NCBI GenBank assembly: GCA_038527375.1
Contig: JBCBFU010000001.1
Coordinates: forward strand, 1-64,000
DNA from: Shimia_B sp038527375
Lineage (GTDB): Bacteria; Pseudomonadota; Alphaproteobacteria; Rhodobacterales; Rhodobacteraceae
Reading direction: 5' to 3'
DNA length: 64,000 nucleotides
Shown here: positions 38,348 to 47,388 of the stretch, piece after piece
Layout: every line of letters starts with the position of its first letter
Numbering within the stretch: the stretch's first letter is position 1
The notes under the pieces: model-generated
What the model was told of the DNA's origin: nothing
Seen by the model: only the letters and a program-made list of their open reading frames with translations
The model's database searches: none
Program-made: the position numbers and the translations under genes

Positions 38348-39901
38348 ATGCGACACGCATGGGCGGCGATTTTCGCCGCTTTTGCAGTTTTGTGGGCAGG
38401 GTCAGCGGCAGCTCAGGAGGCTGACGCGGGCGTAGTGACCCTGCGTTTCCCCGATGGGTCTTTTGAGGTGACAGGCCCGCTCTTGGGCTTTGACGGACAG
38501 TCCTACCGTGTGGACACGCGGTTTGGCGTGCTGACGCTGGACCGGGACGGCGTGGACTGTACGGGGGCCTGTCCCGGGCCTGATTTCATTCCTGAAATTC
38601 GCTTTAGCGGGGCAGTGAGCCTTGCGGATGTGCTGGTGCCTGCGCTGGTGGATGCCTTTGCGGGGACGCTTGGCCTGCGGGCGGTGGTGGAGCCTGCGGA
38701 CGACGGCGAATTGCGGTTCCTGCTGTCAGAGCCGGAGGGCCGCGCCTATGCCCGGTTTGTCATTCGCCGCGGATCGACCGCAGATGGGGTGGCCGACCTG
38801 ATTGCGGGGCGCTCTGATCTGGTGCTGGCTGACCGCCCCCTGACCGCGGACGAGGTGGCGCAGGTGCGGGAGGCCGGGCTGGGCGATCTGTCGGACCGCC
38901 ACCGGCGCCGCCTGATCGGCAAGCGCGACCTGCGCCTGGTGGTGCCTGATCGCGGTGATGCTACGCCGCTCCATGTGGGGCAGGTCGTGGACGTGCTGTC
39001 GGGCGACGTGACCGGGTGGTCCGATTTGGGGCGCGACGGCGGGGCGATCACGGTCCATGCGCTGGGCGAGGAGATCGACCAGGTGCGCGCGCGGCTCACG
39101 AGCCTTGCCAGGTTCGTAGGGCGGACGGCGACACTGGGTCCCGTGGTGGCGCATGAGAGCCCCGAGGCGATAGTACAGGCCTTGGCCGACACACCCGGTG
39201 CGCTCGCGCTGACGGCGCAGACGATATTCTCAGGCACCGTGGTGCCCGTCGTGGCGGCTTGTCCGGAAGGGCAGGATCAGGCGTTTTTGCCATCGGGCCT
39301 CGGCCCGCTGACGGCGCGGTTCTGGATCATGAGTGGGGCGCCCCGTTTGCCCGACATTGCGCGGGCGTTTTTGGTCTATGCGGCCGGCCCCGGCGCGCAG
39401 CGGGTAGTGGACAGGGCGGGCTTTATCGACAAGCGGCCCGACCCGGTGACGCTGTCCCAGCAAGGCGCGCGGATCGCGCAGGCCGTCCTTGCCGCGGATG
39501 AGGACGGAGACGTCGCGCGGTTGCAGAGGATGTTGCGCGCGCTTGTCGGGGCCGAGCGATTGACGGTCACCTTTCGATTTGTTCCCGCCACGGCGCGGCT
39601 GGACGCGGAGTCGATCAGCGAATTGCAAGTGTTGGCGGCGATCCTCGATTCCGGGCTTTATGACGGGCGCGAATTGATCTTTGCAGGCTTTACCGACAGC
39701 GATGGATCGGCGGCGGACAATCAGCGCCTGTCCGACACCCGGGCGGTTCGGGTCCGTGAGGCGGTCGAGGCCGCGATGGCGACGCAAGCCAGCCGTGTGG
39801 ACATGGTGTCCTTTGGCTTTGGCGAGGCGATGCCCCTGGCCTGCGAGGGCGATGGGTACGGGCGTCACGTAAACCGCCGGGTCGAGGTCTGGTTGCGCTA
39901 G
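38348..39901 (+). CDS. PstS-like periplasmic-binding domain fused to a C-terminal OmpA domain
   Basis: 517 residues. A signal peptide (AIFAAFAVLWAGSAAAQEA) is followed by a type-2 periplasmic-binding region like phosphate-binding PstS (residues about 85-330, with SDLVLADRPLTADE and the Walled-in VVPVVAACPEG). Then comes an OmpA/MotB-like peptidoglycan-binding domain (LIFAGFTDSDGSAADNQRLSDTRAVRVR, then GFGEAMPLACEGDGYGRHVNRRVEVW). Such fusions are known but rare; the protein may sense or bind an anion at the cell wall. It probably shares the secA-neighbour transcript and is convergent with bchO by overlap of four bases. Confidence 0.82.
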   Translation: MRHAWAAIFAAFAVLWAGSAAAQEADAGVVTLRFPDGSFEVTGPLLGFDGQSYRVDTRFGVLTLDRDGVDCTGACPGPDFIPEIRFSGAVSLADVLVPALVDAFAGTLGLRAVVEPADDGELRFLLSEPEGRAYARFVIRRGSTADGVADLIAGRSDLVLADRPLTADEVAQVREAGLGDLSDRHRRRLIGKRDLRLVVPDRGDATPLHVGQVVDVLSGDVTGWSDLGRDGGAITVHALGEEIDQVRARLTSLARFVGRTATLGPVVAHESPEAIVQALADTPGALALTAQTIFSGTVVPVVAACPEGQDQAFLPSGLGPLTARFWIMSGAPRLPDIARAFLVYAAGPGAQRVVDRAGFIDKRPDPVTLSQQGARIAQAVLAADEDGDVARLQRMLRALVGAERLTVTFRFVPATARLDAESISELQVLAAILDSGLYDGRELIFAGFTDSDGSAADNQRLSDTRAVRVREAVEAAMATQASRVDMVSFGFGEAMPLACEGDGYGRHVNRRVEVWLR

Positions 39902-40761
39902 TCGGCTAGCGCCGCTCGCACCCGGTCGGCGATCAGATCCGGCGCTTCTTCGTGCATGAGATGACCGAGCTTTGGCAGACGCTCGAGGGTGGCATGGGGC
40001 ATTCGCCGGGCTGCGTCCTCGCTCGTCTTGGGTGGCACTGTGGTGTCGTTGTCGCCCACCATCAAATGCGTGCGCTGCTGGTTGCGCGGGAGGCGCGCAA
40101 GAAGACCGTCGAGCGACCAATTGGCCATCATGCGCAGGGTCCCGTCCACGTGGCTGCGGCTGGAAATCAGGCTGAGATAGAGCCGCTTTCCGTCTGCGTT
40201 GATCTGGCTCCCGGTGCCTTTGAGCAGGCGGTCGACGGAGGCGGGTGAGGCGGCGGCAGCGGCCACGCGGGCTGTGAACGGGTTGAGCGCGAGCGCCTTG
40301 GCCGCGAGGGGGAAGGCCCAGCCCGCGATACCGTCGAATTTGGCGAGCGCCGCATTCAGGCCGACGATTTGGCCGTCTGCGAAGGGCGTGGTTTCGGCCA
40401 TGCGCAGGGCGATGGCGGTTCCGGCGGAATGGGCGAGGCAGTGGCGGATGTTCCACCCTTCCCCATCACAGAGCGCGCGCACATCGGCGGCCATGGCATC
40501 GAGGCCAAAGCGACCGGGCGCACGGGGCACGCTGAACCCTTGACCCGGCAGGTCGACCGCGATGCAGCGATAGTGGTCCGCTAGGATCGGCATCAGGCCA
40601 CGCCAGCTTTGCGTCGCGCCGCCTGCACCGTGGAGTAGAAGCAGTTGAGGCGCGTCTGGCGGCCCCATCTCTTGCACGTGCCAACGTCCCGCCCGGCCCC
40701 ACGGCACAAAGCGCGAGTGGGCGGCCATGGGCCAGTGGTCTTTGTGATCATCCCAATCCAT
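39898..40761 (-). CDS. bchO: Magnesium-chelatase accessory alpha/beta hydrolase BchO
   Basis: 287 residues from the ATG at 40761; an in-frame TTG at 40779 directly after the bchD stop is also possible. The fold is alpha/beta hydrolase with LLLLHGAGGATQSWRGL (oxyanion loop), the elbow AHSAGTAIALRM (Ser) and the late GDNDTTVPP and LGHLMHEEAPDL (Asp, His). BchO sits last in bchI-bchD-bchO in all phototrophic purple bacteria I know and is thought to help Mg-chelatase. In many Rhodobacter clusters the next gene is cycA; here it is the OmpA fusion. Confidence 0.9.
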   Translation of the reverse strand: MDWDDHKDHWPMAAHSRFVPWGRAGRWHVQEMGPPDAPQLLLLHGAGGATQSWRGLMPILADHYRCIAVDLPGQGFSVPRAPGRFGLDAMAADVRALCDGEGWNIRHCLAHSAGTAIALRMAETTPFADGQIVGLNAALAKFDGIAGWAFPLAAKALALNPFTARVAAAAASPASVDRLLKGTGSQINADGKRLYLSLISSRSHVDGTLRMMANWSLDGLLARLPRNQQRTHLMVGDNDTTVPPKTSEDAARRMPHATLERLPKLGHLMHEEAPDLIADRVRAALAD

Positions 40762-40779
40762 TGGCGTGCCGTCCCGCAA

Positions 40780-42444
40780 TCAACCCAGCGCGCCGGTCAC
40801 CGCCTTGGACAGCTTGGCGGCGTCGGCCCGCGGAAGGGGAACGTAGGGTGCGCCCATGACCTCGGCTAGGGTGCGTAGCGCGCGTTCGGGTCGGGTGCCC
40901 ATGTCGATCACCAGCGCGTCGAGGCCAGCGGCGAAGGCCGCCATGGCGGCGCTGTTTGCGTCCTGTGCGGCTTGGGCGCGTCCGGCGGAGCCGTCGCGGG
41001 CGATATTGGCGCGGCCATCGGTCAACAGGACGATAGAGGGCGTCAGGCCTTTGGATTTGGCCTGAAGGGCCAGCTGCGAGGCAACCTCGATCCCGGAGGC
41101 CAGCGGCGTGCCGCCGCCGCCGGGCAAGGCCGCGAGACGGCGTTTGGTCTGAACGAGCGACCGTGTGGGAGGTAGCAGGACATCGGCGCCGTCACCGCGG
41201 AAGGCCACGAGCGCCACGTGATCGCGGCGTGCATAGGCCTCGGCCAACAGCAATTCGACCGCGCCCTTTGCCTCTGCCAGACGGGCGAGAGCTGCGGAGC
41301 CGGAGGCATCGACCGTGAAGACCAGCAGGCGATCCGATTGCTCCTGATAGCGTTTCAGGCGCAGGTCGCTGGGGCGGACCTGAACGCGCTGGTCCGTTGG
41401 ATTGAGGTGGCGGCGCATGGGTTGCCACGGGGCCGCGGCACGCAGGGTCGCCACGAGGTCGAGCCGTGCACGCCCGTCCATGCGCCCCGCGCGGGGTGGC
41501 AGGGGGCGGCCACGGCGGTTGCCGGTGCGTTTGGCCCCGCTGCCGGCACCCTTGGCGCTGCGGGCGGCCTTGCGGGCGGCGAGGCGGGCCAGCAGGTCGG
41601 GGGGGATCGCGGCCTTGATGGCCTCGAGCAAAAGCTCATCGGGCAGGCGCATGTCGTCGCCTTGCGCTGCGTTCTCAGACGGCGTGTCTTCGCTGGGGGG
41701 CGGCTCGGAGGTGTCCTGGGCATCGTCTTCGGTCGCGGGCAGCTGTGTTGCGCGGGGGGCAAGGACAAGCTGGGCCGCAATGTGCAAGTCGGCCTCATCG
41801 GCTTCACGGCGTCCGTGCAACACGGCATGTGCGCGCGCGGCGTTCAGCGTGAACAGGATCGCGCGGGGATCGTCGATGCCGAATTGCGCCGCCATGCGGG
41901 TGATGAGGTCGATGGCCTGGGCCGGGATCGCAGCACTGCCCGTGTGCGTGTCTGCGGGTTTGGCGGATGTTGTTGCGCCGAAGGGGATGCCTTCGAGGTC
42001 CAGATGGAACGCAAGACGCGCGGCCATGGCGGGGGCGAGCGCCTCGTCGCCCGTGCCTTCGTCAAGCGCAATCAGGCTATGTTCGTGTCGATCCATGACT
42101 TGCGACAGGCGTGCGACGAGGCCGGGTTCCGTGCGTTCGGCCATGGTCAGGATCAGGGTCGGCGCGCGGTCAATCAAGCCTGTGCTGCGCACCTGTGCGC
42201 CTGTGGCCAGTGTGGCCGACAGGTCGAGCCCGCCGAACAGTTGATCGTCGCTGATCGTGGGATGCAGTTTCGCGTGGGGTGCCGGGAGCGTGTCCAGCGC
42301 GGCCATCCAGCGGTCGCGAACGGGACCGGAGCGCGCGCGCAGCCAGATGCCGCCTAGGCCCGCCGGGTCGATGGACAGCAGATGCAGGGCGAGTTGCGCG
42401 TTGCCCCACAGGTCGGGATCGGGTCCGACCGGCGCGTGGGTCAT
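40780..42444 (-). CDS. bchD: Magnesium chelatase subunit D
   Basis: 554 residues. With BchI and BchH it inserts Mg2+ into protoporphyrin IX, committing it to bacteriochlorophyll. The N-terminal AAA-like part is degenerate; a central acidic and proline-rich linker (residues about 240-275) leads to a C-terminal von Willebrand A domain with the MIDAS motif DASGS and LLTDGRANI. It starts on the bchI stop (ATGA). BchH is not in this window and must be elsewhere. Confidence 0.95.
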   Translation of the reverse strand: MTHAPVGPDPDLWGNAQLALHLLSIDPAGLGGIWLRARSGPVRDRWMAALDTLPAPHAKLHPTISDDQLFGGLDLSATLATGAQVRSTGLIDRAPTLILTMAERTEPGLVARLSQVMDRHEHSLIALDEGTGDEALAPAMAARLAFHLDLEGIPFGATTSAKPADTHTGSAAIPAQAIDLITRMAAQFGIDDPRAILFTLNAARAHAVLHGRREADEADLHIAAQLVLAPRATQLPATEDDAQDTSEPPPSEDTPSENAAQGDDMRLPDELLLEAIKAAIPPDLLARLAARKAARSAKGAGSGAKRTGNRRGRPLPPRAGRMDGRARLDLVATLRAAAPWQPMRRHLNPTDQRVQVRPSDLRLKRYQEQSDRLLVFTVDASGSAALARLAEAKGAVELLLAEAYARRDHVALVAFRGDGADVLLPPTRSLVQTKRRLAALPGGGGTPLASGIEVASQLALQAKSKGLTPSIVLLTDGRANIARDGSAGRAQAAQDANSAAMAAFAAGLDALVIDMGTRPERALRTLAEVMGAPYVPLPRADAAKLSKAVTGALG

Positions 42445-43448
42445 GCGGGAATGACCTCTTCCACCAGCCGCTGCACGCGGGTGCCGGAGCCTGCCTCGTC
42501 CAAGGGATCGCGGCGCAGGCGGTGGCGCAGGGCGCTGGGCGCGATTTCGCGCAGGTGGCGGTCGGCCAGTTTCGTGTCACCGCGCCACGCGGCCAGCGCG
42601 CGCCCGGTCTTGAGCAGGGTAAGTTCGCCGCGCAGCCCGTCCGAGCCCAGCGCGATGCAAAGCTCAGCGCAGCGGCGTAGCACGTCCTTGGGCGTTTTGA
42701 CTTTTGGCAGCAGGTCGCGCGCGGCAAGGATCTGATCGCGGATCTTGGCATCCTCTTTGGCCCATGTGGCCATGAAGGTCTTGCGGTTGCGTTCAAACGC
42801 GTCGCGGCGGGTGATGACCTCGATCCGTGTGTCGATATCGGTGGGGGACGCCACGTCGACGGATAGGCCAAACCGGTCGAGGAGTTGGGGGCGCAGTTCG
42901 CCTTCCTCCGGGTTGCCGGAGCCGACGAGGACAAAGCGGGCCGGGTGACGGATGCTGAGCCCTTCGCGTTCGACGACATTCTCACCCGATTGCGCCACGT
43001 CGAGGAGGAGGTCGACGATGTGATCCTCCAGCAGGTTGACCTCGTCGATGTAGAGATACCCCCTGTTCGCGCGGGCGAGGAGCCCTGCCTCGAACGCCTT
43101 TTCGCCGCGGGTCAGGGCCTTTTCGATATCCAGCGCGCCGACGACGCGGTCCTCCGTGGCGCCAAGGGGCAAGTCGATGACGGGGGTGGGCGTCTCGGTC
43201 GGGGCGGCCTTGGGGACGGTCGCCCAGTCGGGGACGTCGGCCATGCGGGCCGAGTTCACGGGGCAGCCGGGGATCGCCATGATCGGGGGAAGGAGGGCTG
43301 CCAGCCCGCGGACGGCGGTGGATTTGCCCGTGCCACGGTCGCCAAAGACCAGCACGCCGCCGATGGTCGGGTCGATGGCGGTGAGGATCATCGCGCGCTT
43401 CATCTCGTCCTGGCCGACGATGGCGGAGAAGGGGAAGGGAGCGGTCAT
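42441..43448 (-). CDS. bchI: Magnesium chelatase ATPase subunit I
   Basis: 335 residues from the ATG overlapping the crtA stop. AAA+ ATPase with Walker A GDRGTGKST (residues 36-44), Walker B GYLYIDEVNLLEDH, and sensor GSGNPEEGELRPQLLDRFG. It forms the ATP-driven ring that works with BchD. It is in the crtA-bchI-bchD-bchO operon with four-base overlaps between neighbours. The length and the key residues are usual. Confidence 0.97.
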   Translation of the reverse strand: MTAPFPFSAIVGQDEMKRAMILTAIDPTIGGVLVFGDRGTGKSTAVRGLAALLPPIMAIPGCPVNSARMADVPDWATVPKAAPTETPTPVIDLPLGATEDRVVGALDIEKALTRGEKAFEAGLLARANRGYLYIDEVNLLEDHIVDLLLDVAQSGENVVEREGLSIRHPARFVLVGSGNPEEGELRPQLLDRFGLSVDVASPTDIDTRIEVITRRDAFERNRKTFMATWAKEDAKIRDQILAARDLLPKVKTPKDVLRRCAELCIALGSDGLRGELTLLKTGRALAAWRGDTKLADRHLREIAPSALRHRLRRDPLDEAGSGTRVQRLVEEVIPA

Positions 43449-44158
43449 TTCGGTATCTCCAGATGCGCGAGGGGGCTGCCGCCCTCCCAACTGCCGTGTT
43501 CACCGGTGACGGCGAAGCGGGCGTATAGTTCCTCGCGGAACCAGTTGCCGGCGCGCACGGCCTTGATAGCGCGGGCGTGGGGGCCGTCCTTGCGGGCGAA
43601 GTTCGCCATGGCCTGTGCCGACGGCCAGATCGAGAAGGTGACCTGATGCAGCCACGGGACCTCTCCGATCCCGATCTTGAAGGCGACGTTGGGGTCGTCA
43701 CCAATGACGCGGCTGATATCGGGGACCTGACCCCAGAAGCGGGTGAGGACCGAGGGTTTGATTGTGGCGCGGGTGAGGGCGGCGAGGGGGCCGTCGATGC
43801 CGGTGTCTTCGCCGGGCTGGAACGGAGTGTCGCCGGCCCAGTTGCCGCGCGCGGAGGTGGGCGTCAGGAACACCGTCCAGCTTTCGGTCGCGCGGCGCCG
43901 GTAGCGGTGGAACAGAGCCTGTTCTTCGATCCGGGCGTGGGCGGTGTCGCGGTCGGGCCAGGTGCATAGGATGGCGTAGACGGCGGTGTTGGGCACGGGC
44001 GTGAACCCTTCGCCCGTGCCTGATCCGCAGAGTTTCCAGAACGCCAGATCGGGCATCCGCGCCAGCGACAGGCGCGCGGCGCCCATCATCGCAAAGGCCC
44101 ACAATTTGGGGCCTGCACCCGCAAAGCGGAAGAAGGACAATGTGACGGTTTGGGTCAT
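43445..44158 (-). CDS. crtA: Spheroidene monooxygenase CrtA
   Basis: 237 residues. CrtA puts a keto group at C2 of spheroidene to make spheroidenone, the carotenoid of oxygen-exposed cells. The motif pattern LSFFRFAGAGPKLWAFAMMG, FWKLCGSGTGEGFTP and TRATIKPSVLTRFWGQVPDIS is typical of CrtA. It is the first gene of the crtA-bchIDO unit and shares a divergent promoter region with crtI that contains two PpsR/CrtJ boxes. Its presence tells that the final carotenoid is probably spheroidenone. Confidence 0.95.
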   Translation of the reverse strand: MTQTVTLSFFRFAGAGPKLWAFAMMGAARLSLARMPDLAFWKLCGSGTGEGFTPVPNTAVYAILCTWPDRDTAHARIEEQALFHRYRRRATESWTVFLTPTSARGNWAGDTPFQPGEDTGIDGPLAALTRATIKPSVLTRFWGQVPDISRVIGDDPNVAFKIGIGEVPWLHQVTFSIWPSAQAMANFARKDGPHARAIKAVRAGNWFREELYARFAVTGEHGSWEGGSPLAHLEIPK

Positions 44159-44173
44159 GCGGACTCGCGCCTT

Positions 44174-44272
44174 AATGTAAACTCATCCTGACATATTGGT
44201 GAAAGTATTGGAAGACACTTGAGATTCGTGGTCTAACATCTGTCAGGTTTGGTAGACAGATCGAGGTTCCGC
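44174..44272. promoter_or_regulatory. Divergent crtA / crtI promoter region with two PpsR/CrtJ boxes
   Basis: Box 1 TGTAAACTCATCCTGACA (44176-44193) and box 2 TGTCAGGTTTGGTAGACA (44241-44258) both match TGT-N12-ACA, 65 bp centre to centre. Box 1 covers the most likely crtA -10 (TACATT, minus strand, 44179-44174). Box 2 lies just downstream of a possible crtI -10 (TCTAAC, 44232-44237). PpsR/CrtJ is known to bind pairs of such boxes and repress crt genes in oxygen. Confidence 0.8.
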
Positions 44273-45811
44273 ATGGCTGACGCATCTCATATCGCGAACC
44301 GCGCCGTTGTGATTGGCGCGGGCTTGGGCGGGTTGTCGGCGGCGATGCGGCTGGGGGCCAAGGGCTATCGCGTAACGGTGATCGACAAGCTGGACCGCGT
44401 GGGCGGGCGGGGATCATCGATCAGTCAGGATGGCTACCGGTTCGATCTGGGGCCCACGATCATCACAGTCCCGCAGGTCTATGAGAAGCTGTGGGCCGCC
44501 TGTGGGCGCAACTTCTACGACGATGTGCGGCTGACACCGCTCGATCCGTTCTACGAGATTCGCTGGACCGATGGGTCGCAGTTCTTTGCCCGCCAGGACG
44601 ATGCCACGATGGAGGCGGAGGTCGCCAAGTTCAACCCCGACGATGTTGCGGGATACCGGCAGTTCCTGAAGGACGCCTATCGCCGCTATGTGGTCGGGTT
44701 CGAGGGGATGGTGGCCAAGCCGATGCACCGGCTGTGGGACACGGTGAAGGTCTTGCCGACCTTTGGGCTGCTGCGGGCGGATCAGTCGATATTGGGCCTC
44801 GCCCGGCGTCGGGTGAAGGATGAACGGCTCAGGATGGCGCTGTCGTTTCACCCGCTCTTTATCGGGGGCGACCCGATGCACGTGACCAGCATGTACGCGC
44901 TGGTCAGCCATCTGGAGAAGGAATTTGGCGTGCATTACGCCCATGGCGGTGTCCAGGCGATTGCCGATGCCATGCGCCGCGTGATCGAGGATCAGGGCGG
45001 CGAGGTGCGGTTGGAGACCGAGGTCGACGCCATTCAGATCGAGGACGGTCAGGCGCAAGGCGTGACGCTGGTGGGGGGCGAGGCCGTGCCGGCGCCCTTG
45101 GTCGTGTCGAACGCCGATGCCGGTCACACCTATGACCGGTTGCTGCGGAACAAGCCCAAGACGCGGTGGCGGCCCGCCAAGCTGAAGCGCGCGCGGTGGT
45201 CGATGTCGTTGTTTGTCTGGTATTTCGGCACCAAGGGGACGGCGGGCGACTGGGCCGATGTGGGGCACCACACGATCCTGTCGGGGCCGCGATACGAGGG
45301 GTTGCTGAAGGACATCTTTATCAACGGCAAGCTGGCCGATGACATGAGCCTTTATGTCCACCGCCCCTCCAAGACCGATCCGAGTGTGGCGCCAGCGGGC
45401 GACGATTGCTTTTACGTCCTGTCGCCCGTCCCGCATCTGGGCCACGCCAACCCTGTAGATTGGTCGCGGGAGGAAGCCGCCTACAAGCGCAAGGTGGCGC
45501 GTGTGCTCAATGACGTGATCCCGGGGTTCCAGGACAAGATCGCCAGCGAGGTGGTGTTCACGCCCGAGACGTTCCGCGACCGGTACCTGTCGCCCCACGG
45601 CGCGGGCTTCTCGATTGAACCACGCATTCTGCAATCGGCGTGGTTCCGGCCCCATAACGTGAGCGAAGAGGCTAAGGGCCTGTACCTCGTGGGTGCGGGC
45701 ACCCATCCGGGGGCAGGTGTGCCCGGCGTGGTGTCGAGCGCCGAGGTTCTGGACAAGCTGGTGCCGGATGCGCCGCGGGTTGCCACCGAGATCCGGATGG
45801 CTGCGGAATGA
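44273..45811 (+). CDS. crtI: Phytoene desaturase CrtI
   Basis: 512 residues from the ATG at 44273. The N-terminus has the FAD-binding pattern VVIGAGLGGLSAAMRLGAKG and DKLDRVGGRGSS, and the C-terminal part has YLVGAGTHPGAGVPGVVSSA, both classic for bacterial CrtI. It performs three desaturations of phytoene to neurosporene in this pathway (the spheroidene branch). The stop overlaps crtB by four bases. The upstream region has PpsR/CrtJ boxes. Confidence 0.97.
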   Translation: MADASHIANRAVVIGAGLGGLSAAMRLGAKGYRVTVIDKLDRVGGRGSSISQDGYRFDLGPTIITVPQVYEKLWAACGRNFYDDVRLTPLDPFYEIRWTDGSQFFARQDDATMEAEVAKFNPDDVAGYRQFLKDAYRRYVVGFEGMVAKPMHRLWDTVKVLPTFGLLRADQSILGLARRRVKDERLRMALSFHPLFIGGDPMHVTSMYALVSHLEKEFGVHYAHGGVQAIADAMRRVIEDQGGEVRLETEVDAIQIEDGQAQGVTLVGGEAVPAPLVVSNADAGHTYDRLLRNKPKTRWRPAKLKRARWSMSLFVWYFGTKGTAGDWADVGHHTILSGPRYEGLLKDIFINGKLADDMSLYVHRPSKTDPSVAPAGDDCFYVLSPVPHLGHANPVDWSREEAAYKRKVARVLNDVIPGFQDKIASEVVFTPETFRDRYLSPHGAGFSIEPRILQSAWFRPHNVSEEAKGLYLVGAGTHPGAGVPGVVSSAEVLDKLVPDAPRVATEIRMAAE

Positions 45812-46869
45812 CCGATCCGCGCCAGCGATACGAGGCCGACATGGACCACTGCCGCGAGGCGATCCGGCACGGGTCGCTGTCGTTTCACGCGGCGTCCAAG
45901 TTATTGCCGAAACGGGTGCGCGATCCTGCGCTGGCGCTCTATGCCTTCTGCCGGTTGGCGGACGATGCCGTTGATGAGGGGGACGAAAAGGCGGGTGCAG
46001 TTCTGACCCTGCAAGAGCGGCTTGATCTGGCCTATGCCGGGACGCCGCGCAATTCGCCTTATGACCGTGCTTTTGCCGCGATGATCGAAGATCACGACAT
46101 GCCGCGCGCCTTGCCCGAGGCGCTGTTGGAAGGGCTGGCCTGGGACGCGATGGAGCGGCGGTACGATACGCTGTCGGGTGTGTTCGACTATTCGGCGCGC
46201 GTGGCCTCGGCCGTGGGGGCGATGATGACCGTCCTGATGGGGGTGCGCGACCCCCATGCGCTGGCGCGGGCCTGCGATCTGGGCGTGGCGATGCAACTGA
46301 CCAATATCGCACGCGATGTGGGCGAAGATGCCCGCGCGCGGCGCATCTATCTGCCGCTAGAGTGGATGGACGAGGCCGGCATCGCGGTGGAGACGTTCTT
46401 TGCAGAGCCTTTGCCCGTCGCGCCAGTGCGGCGCATGGTCAAACGCCTGCTGGCGGAGGCGGACCGGCTGTATCTGCGGTCGACCTCTGGCATCGCGGCG
46501 CTGCCGCTGGAGGCGCGACCCGGCATTTTCGCCGCGCGTTACATTTATGCCGGGATCGGGCGCGAGGTGCGGCGCAATGGGTTCGATTCGATCTCGCGCC
46601 GGGCGCATACATCCAAGGCGCAAAAGGCCGGTTGGCTGGCGCGATCCGTTCTGGAAAGCGGTGTGTCGGTGATCATGCCGCAGCCTGCCGTCCTCTACGG
46701 GCGCGCCCTGCCCGAGGTGCAATTCCTTGTGGATGCGGCGGCTGATCACGCACCGCAAGCGGGCTGGGGCGCGGGCCGGACGGGGGCCGTTTTGGACGCG
46801 CTGGCCACGCTGCGCGCGCATGAGGCCGCGCGCGGACAGGTGGATGGTGGGAACCTCGGCGCTAGTTAG
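45808..46869 (+). CDS. crtB: Phytoene synthase CrtB
   Basis: 353 residues beginning on the crtI stop (ATGA). It joins two geranylgeranyl diphosphates to phytoene. Motifs are YAFCRLADDAVDEGDE, the Mg-binding first Asp-rich site, and QLTNIARDVGEDARARRIYLP, the second. Length is within the family. The next gene, tspO, starts 48 bases downstream. Confidence 0.97.
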   Translation: MTDPRQRYEADMDHCREAIRHGSLSFHAASKLLPKRVRDPALALYAFCRLADDAVDEGDEKAGAVLTLQERLDLAYAGTPRNSPYDRAFAAMIEDHDMPRALPEALLEGLAWDAMERRYDTLSGVFDYSARVASAVGAMMTVLMGVRDPHALARACDLGVAMQLTNIARDVGEDARARRIYLPLEWMDEAGIAVETFFAEPLPVAPVRRMVKRLLAEADRLYLRSTSGIAALPLEARPGIFAARYIYAGIGREVRRNGFDSISRRAHTSKAQKAGWLARSVLESGVSVIMPQPAVLYGRALPEVQFLVDAAADHAPQAGWGAGRTGAVLDALATLRAHEAARGQVDGGNLGAS

Positions 46870-46917
46870 ACGGTTACCGGGGCAGTGGCCCCCAAGGTGC
46901 CCCAAGGAGCAACGCGC

Positions 46918-47388
46918 GTGGATCTGACAGTTTTTCTGGTTTATCTGGCCGCGTGTTGTGCTGCGGGGGCGACGGGGGCGCTCTTTCCGCCGGACCGCTG
47001 GTATTTCGAGGAATTGAAGAAACCTGCATGGACGCCGCCGCCGTGGCTGTTCCCGCTGGCGTGGTCGGTCCTGTATATCGCGTCGGCCTATGCGGCCGCG
47101 CGCGTGGCCGGGTTTGAGGGCGTTGCCCTGGCGAGCGCGCTATGGGCCGCACAGATTGCGCTGAACACGCTTTGGACGCCGGTCTTCTTTGGCCTCAAGC
47201 GATTGGGGGCGGCGTTGGTTGTGCTGGGGCTCTTATGGATAGCCGTGGTCGCGACCTGCATCGCGTTCTTTGTGGTGGACCCGTTGTCCGGCTGGTTGAT
47301 GGTGCCCTACATCGTCTGGGTCAGCTATGCCGGGGCGCTCAATGCGTGGATCTGGCGCGAGAACGCGCCTAAGACGCAGGACGCCTAA
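46918..47388 (+). CDS. tspO: Tryptophan-rich sensory protein TspO
   Basis: 156 residues from the GTG at 46918, chosen because AAGGAG lies eight bases upstream. Five membrane helices and the marker WYFEELKKPAWTPPPWLFPL are typical of TspO/PBR. In Rhodobacter it is an outer-membrane regulator that lowers photosynthesis gene expression in oxygen, possibly by moving tetrapyrroles. Its place between crtB and crtC is the usual one. Its stop overlaps the crtC stop on the other strand (convergent). Confidence 0.93.
   Translation: MDLTVFLVYLAACCAAGATGALFPPDRWYFEELKKPAWTPPPWLFPLAWSVLYIASAYAAARVAGFEGVALASALWAAQIALNTLWTPVFFGLKRLGAALVVLGLLWIAVVATCIAFFVVDPLSGWLMVPYIVWVSYAGALNAWIWRENAPKTQDA

Noticed and set aside
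46885..46917. Earlier GTG start for tspO at 46885
   Set aside because: AAGGAG at correct distance favours the GTG at 46918, which also matches the usual length and start of TspO.
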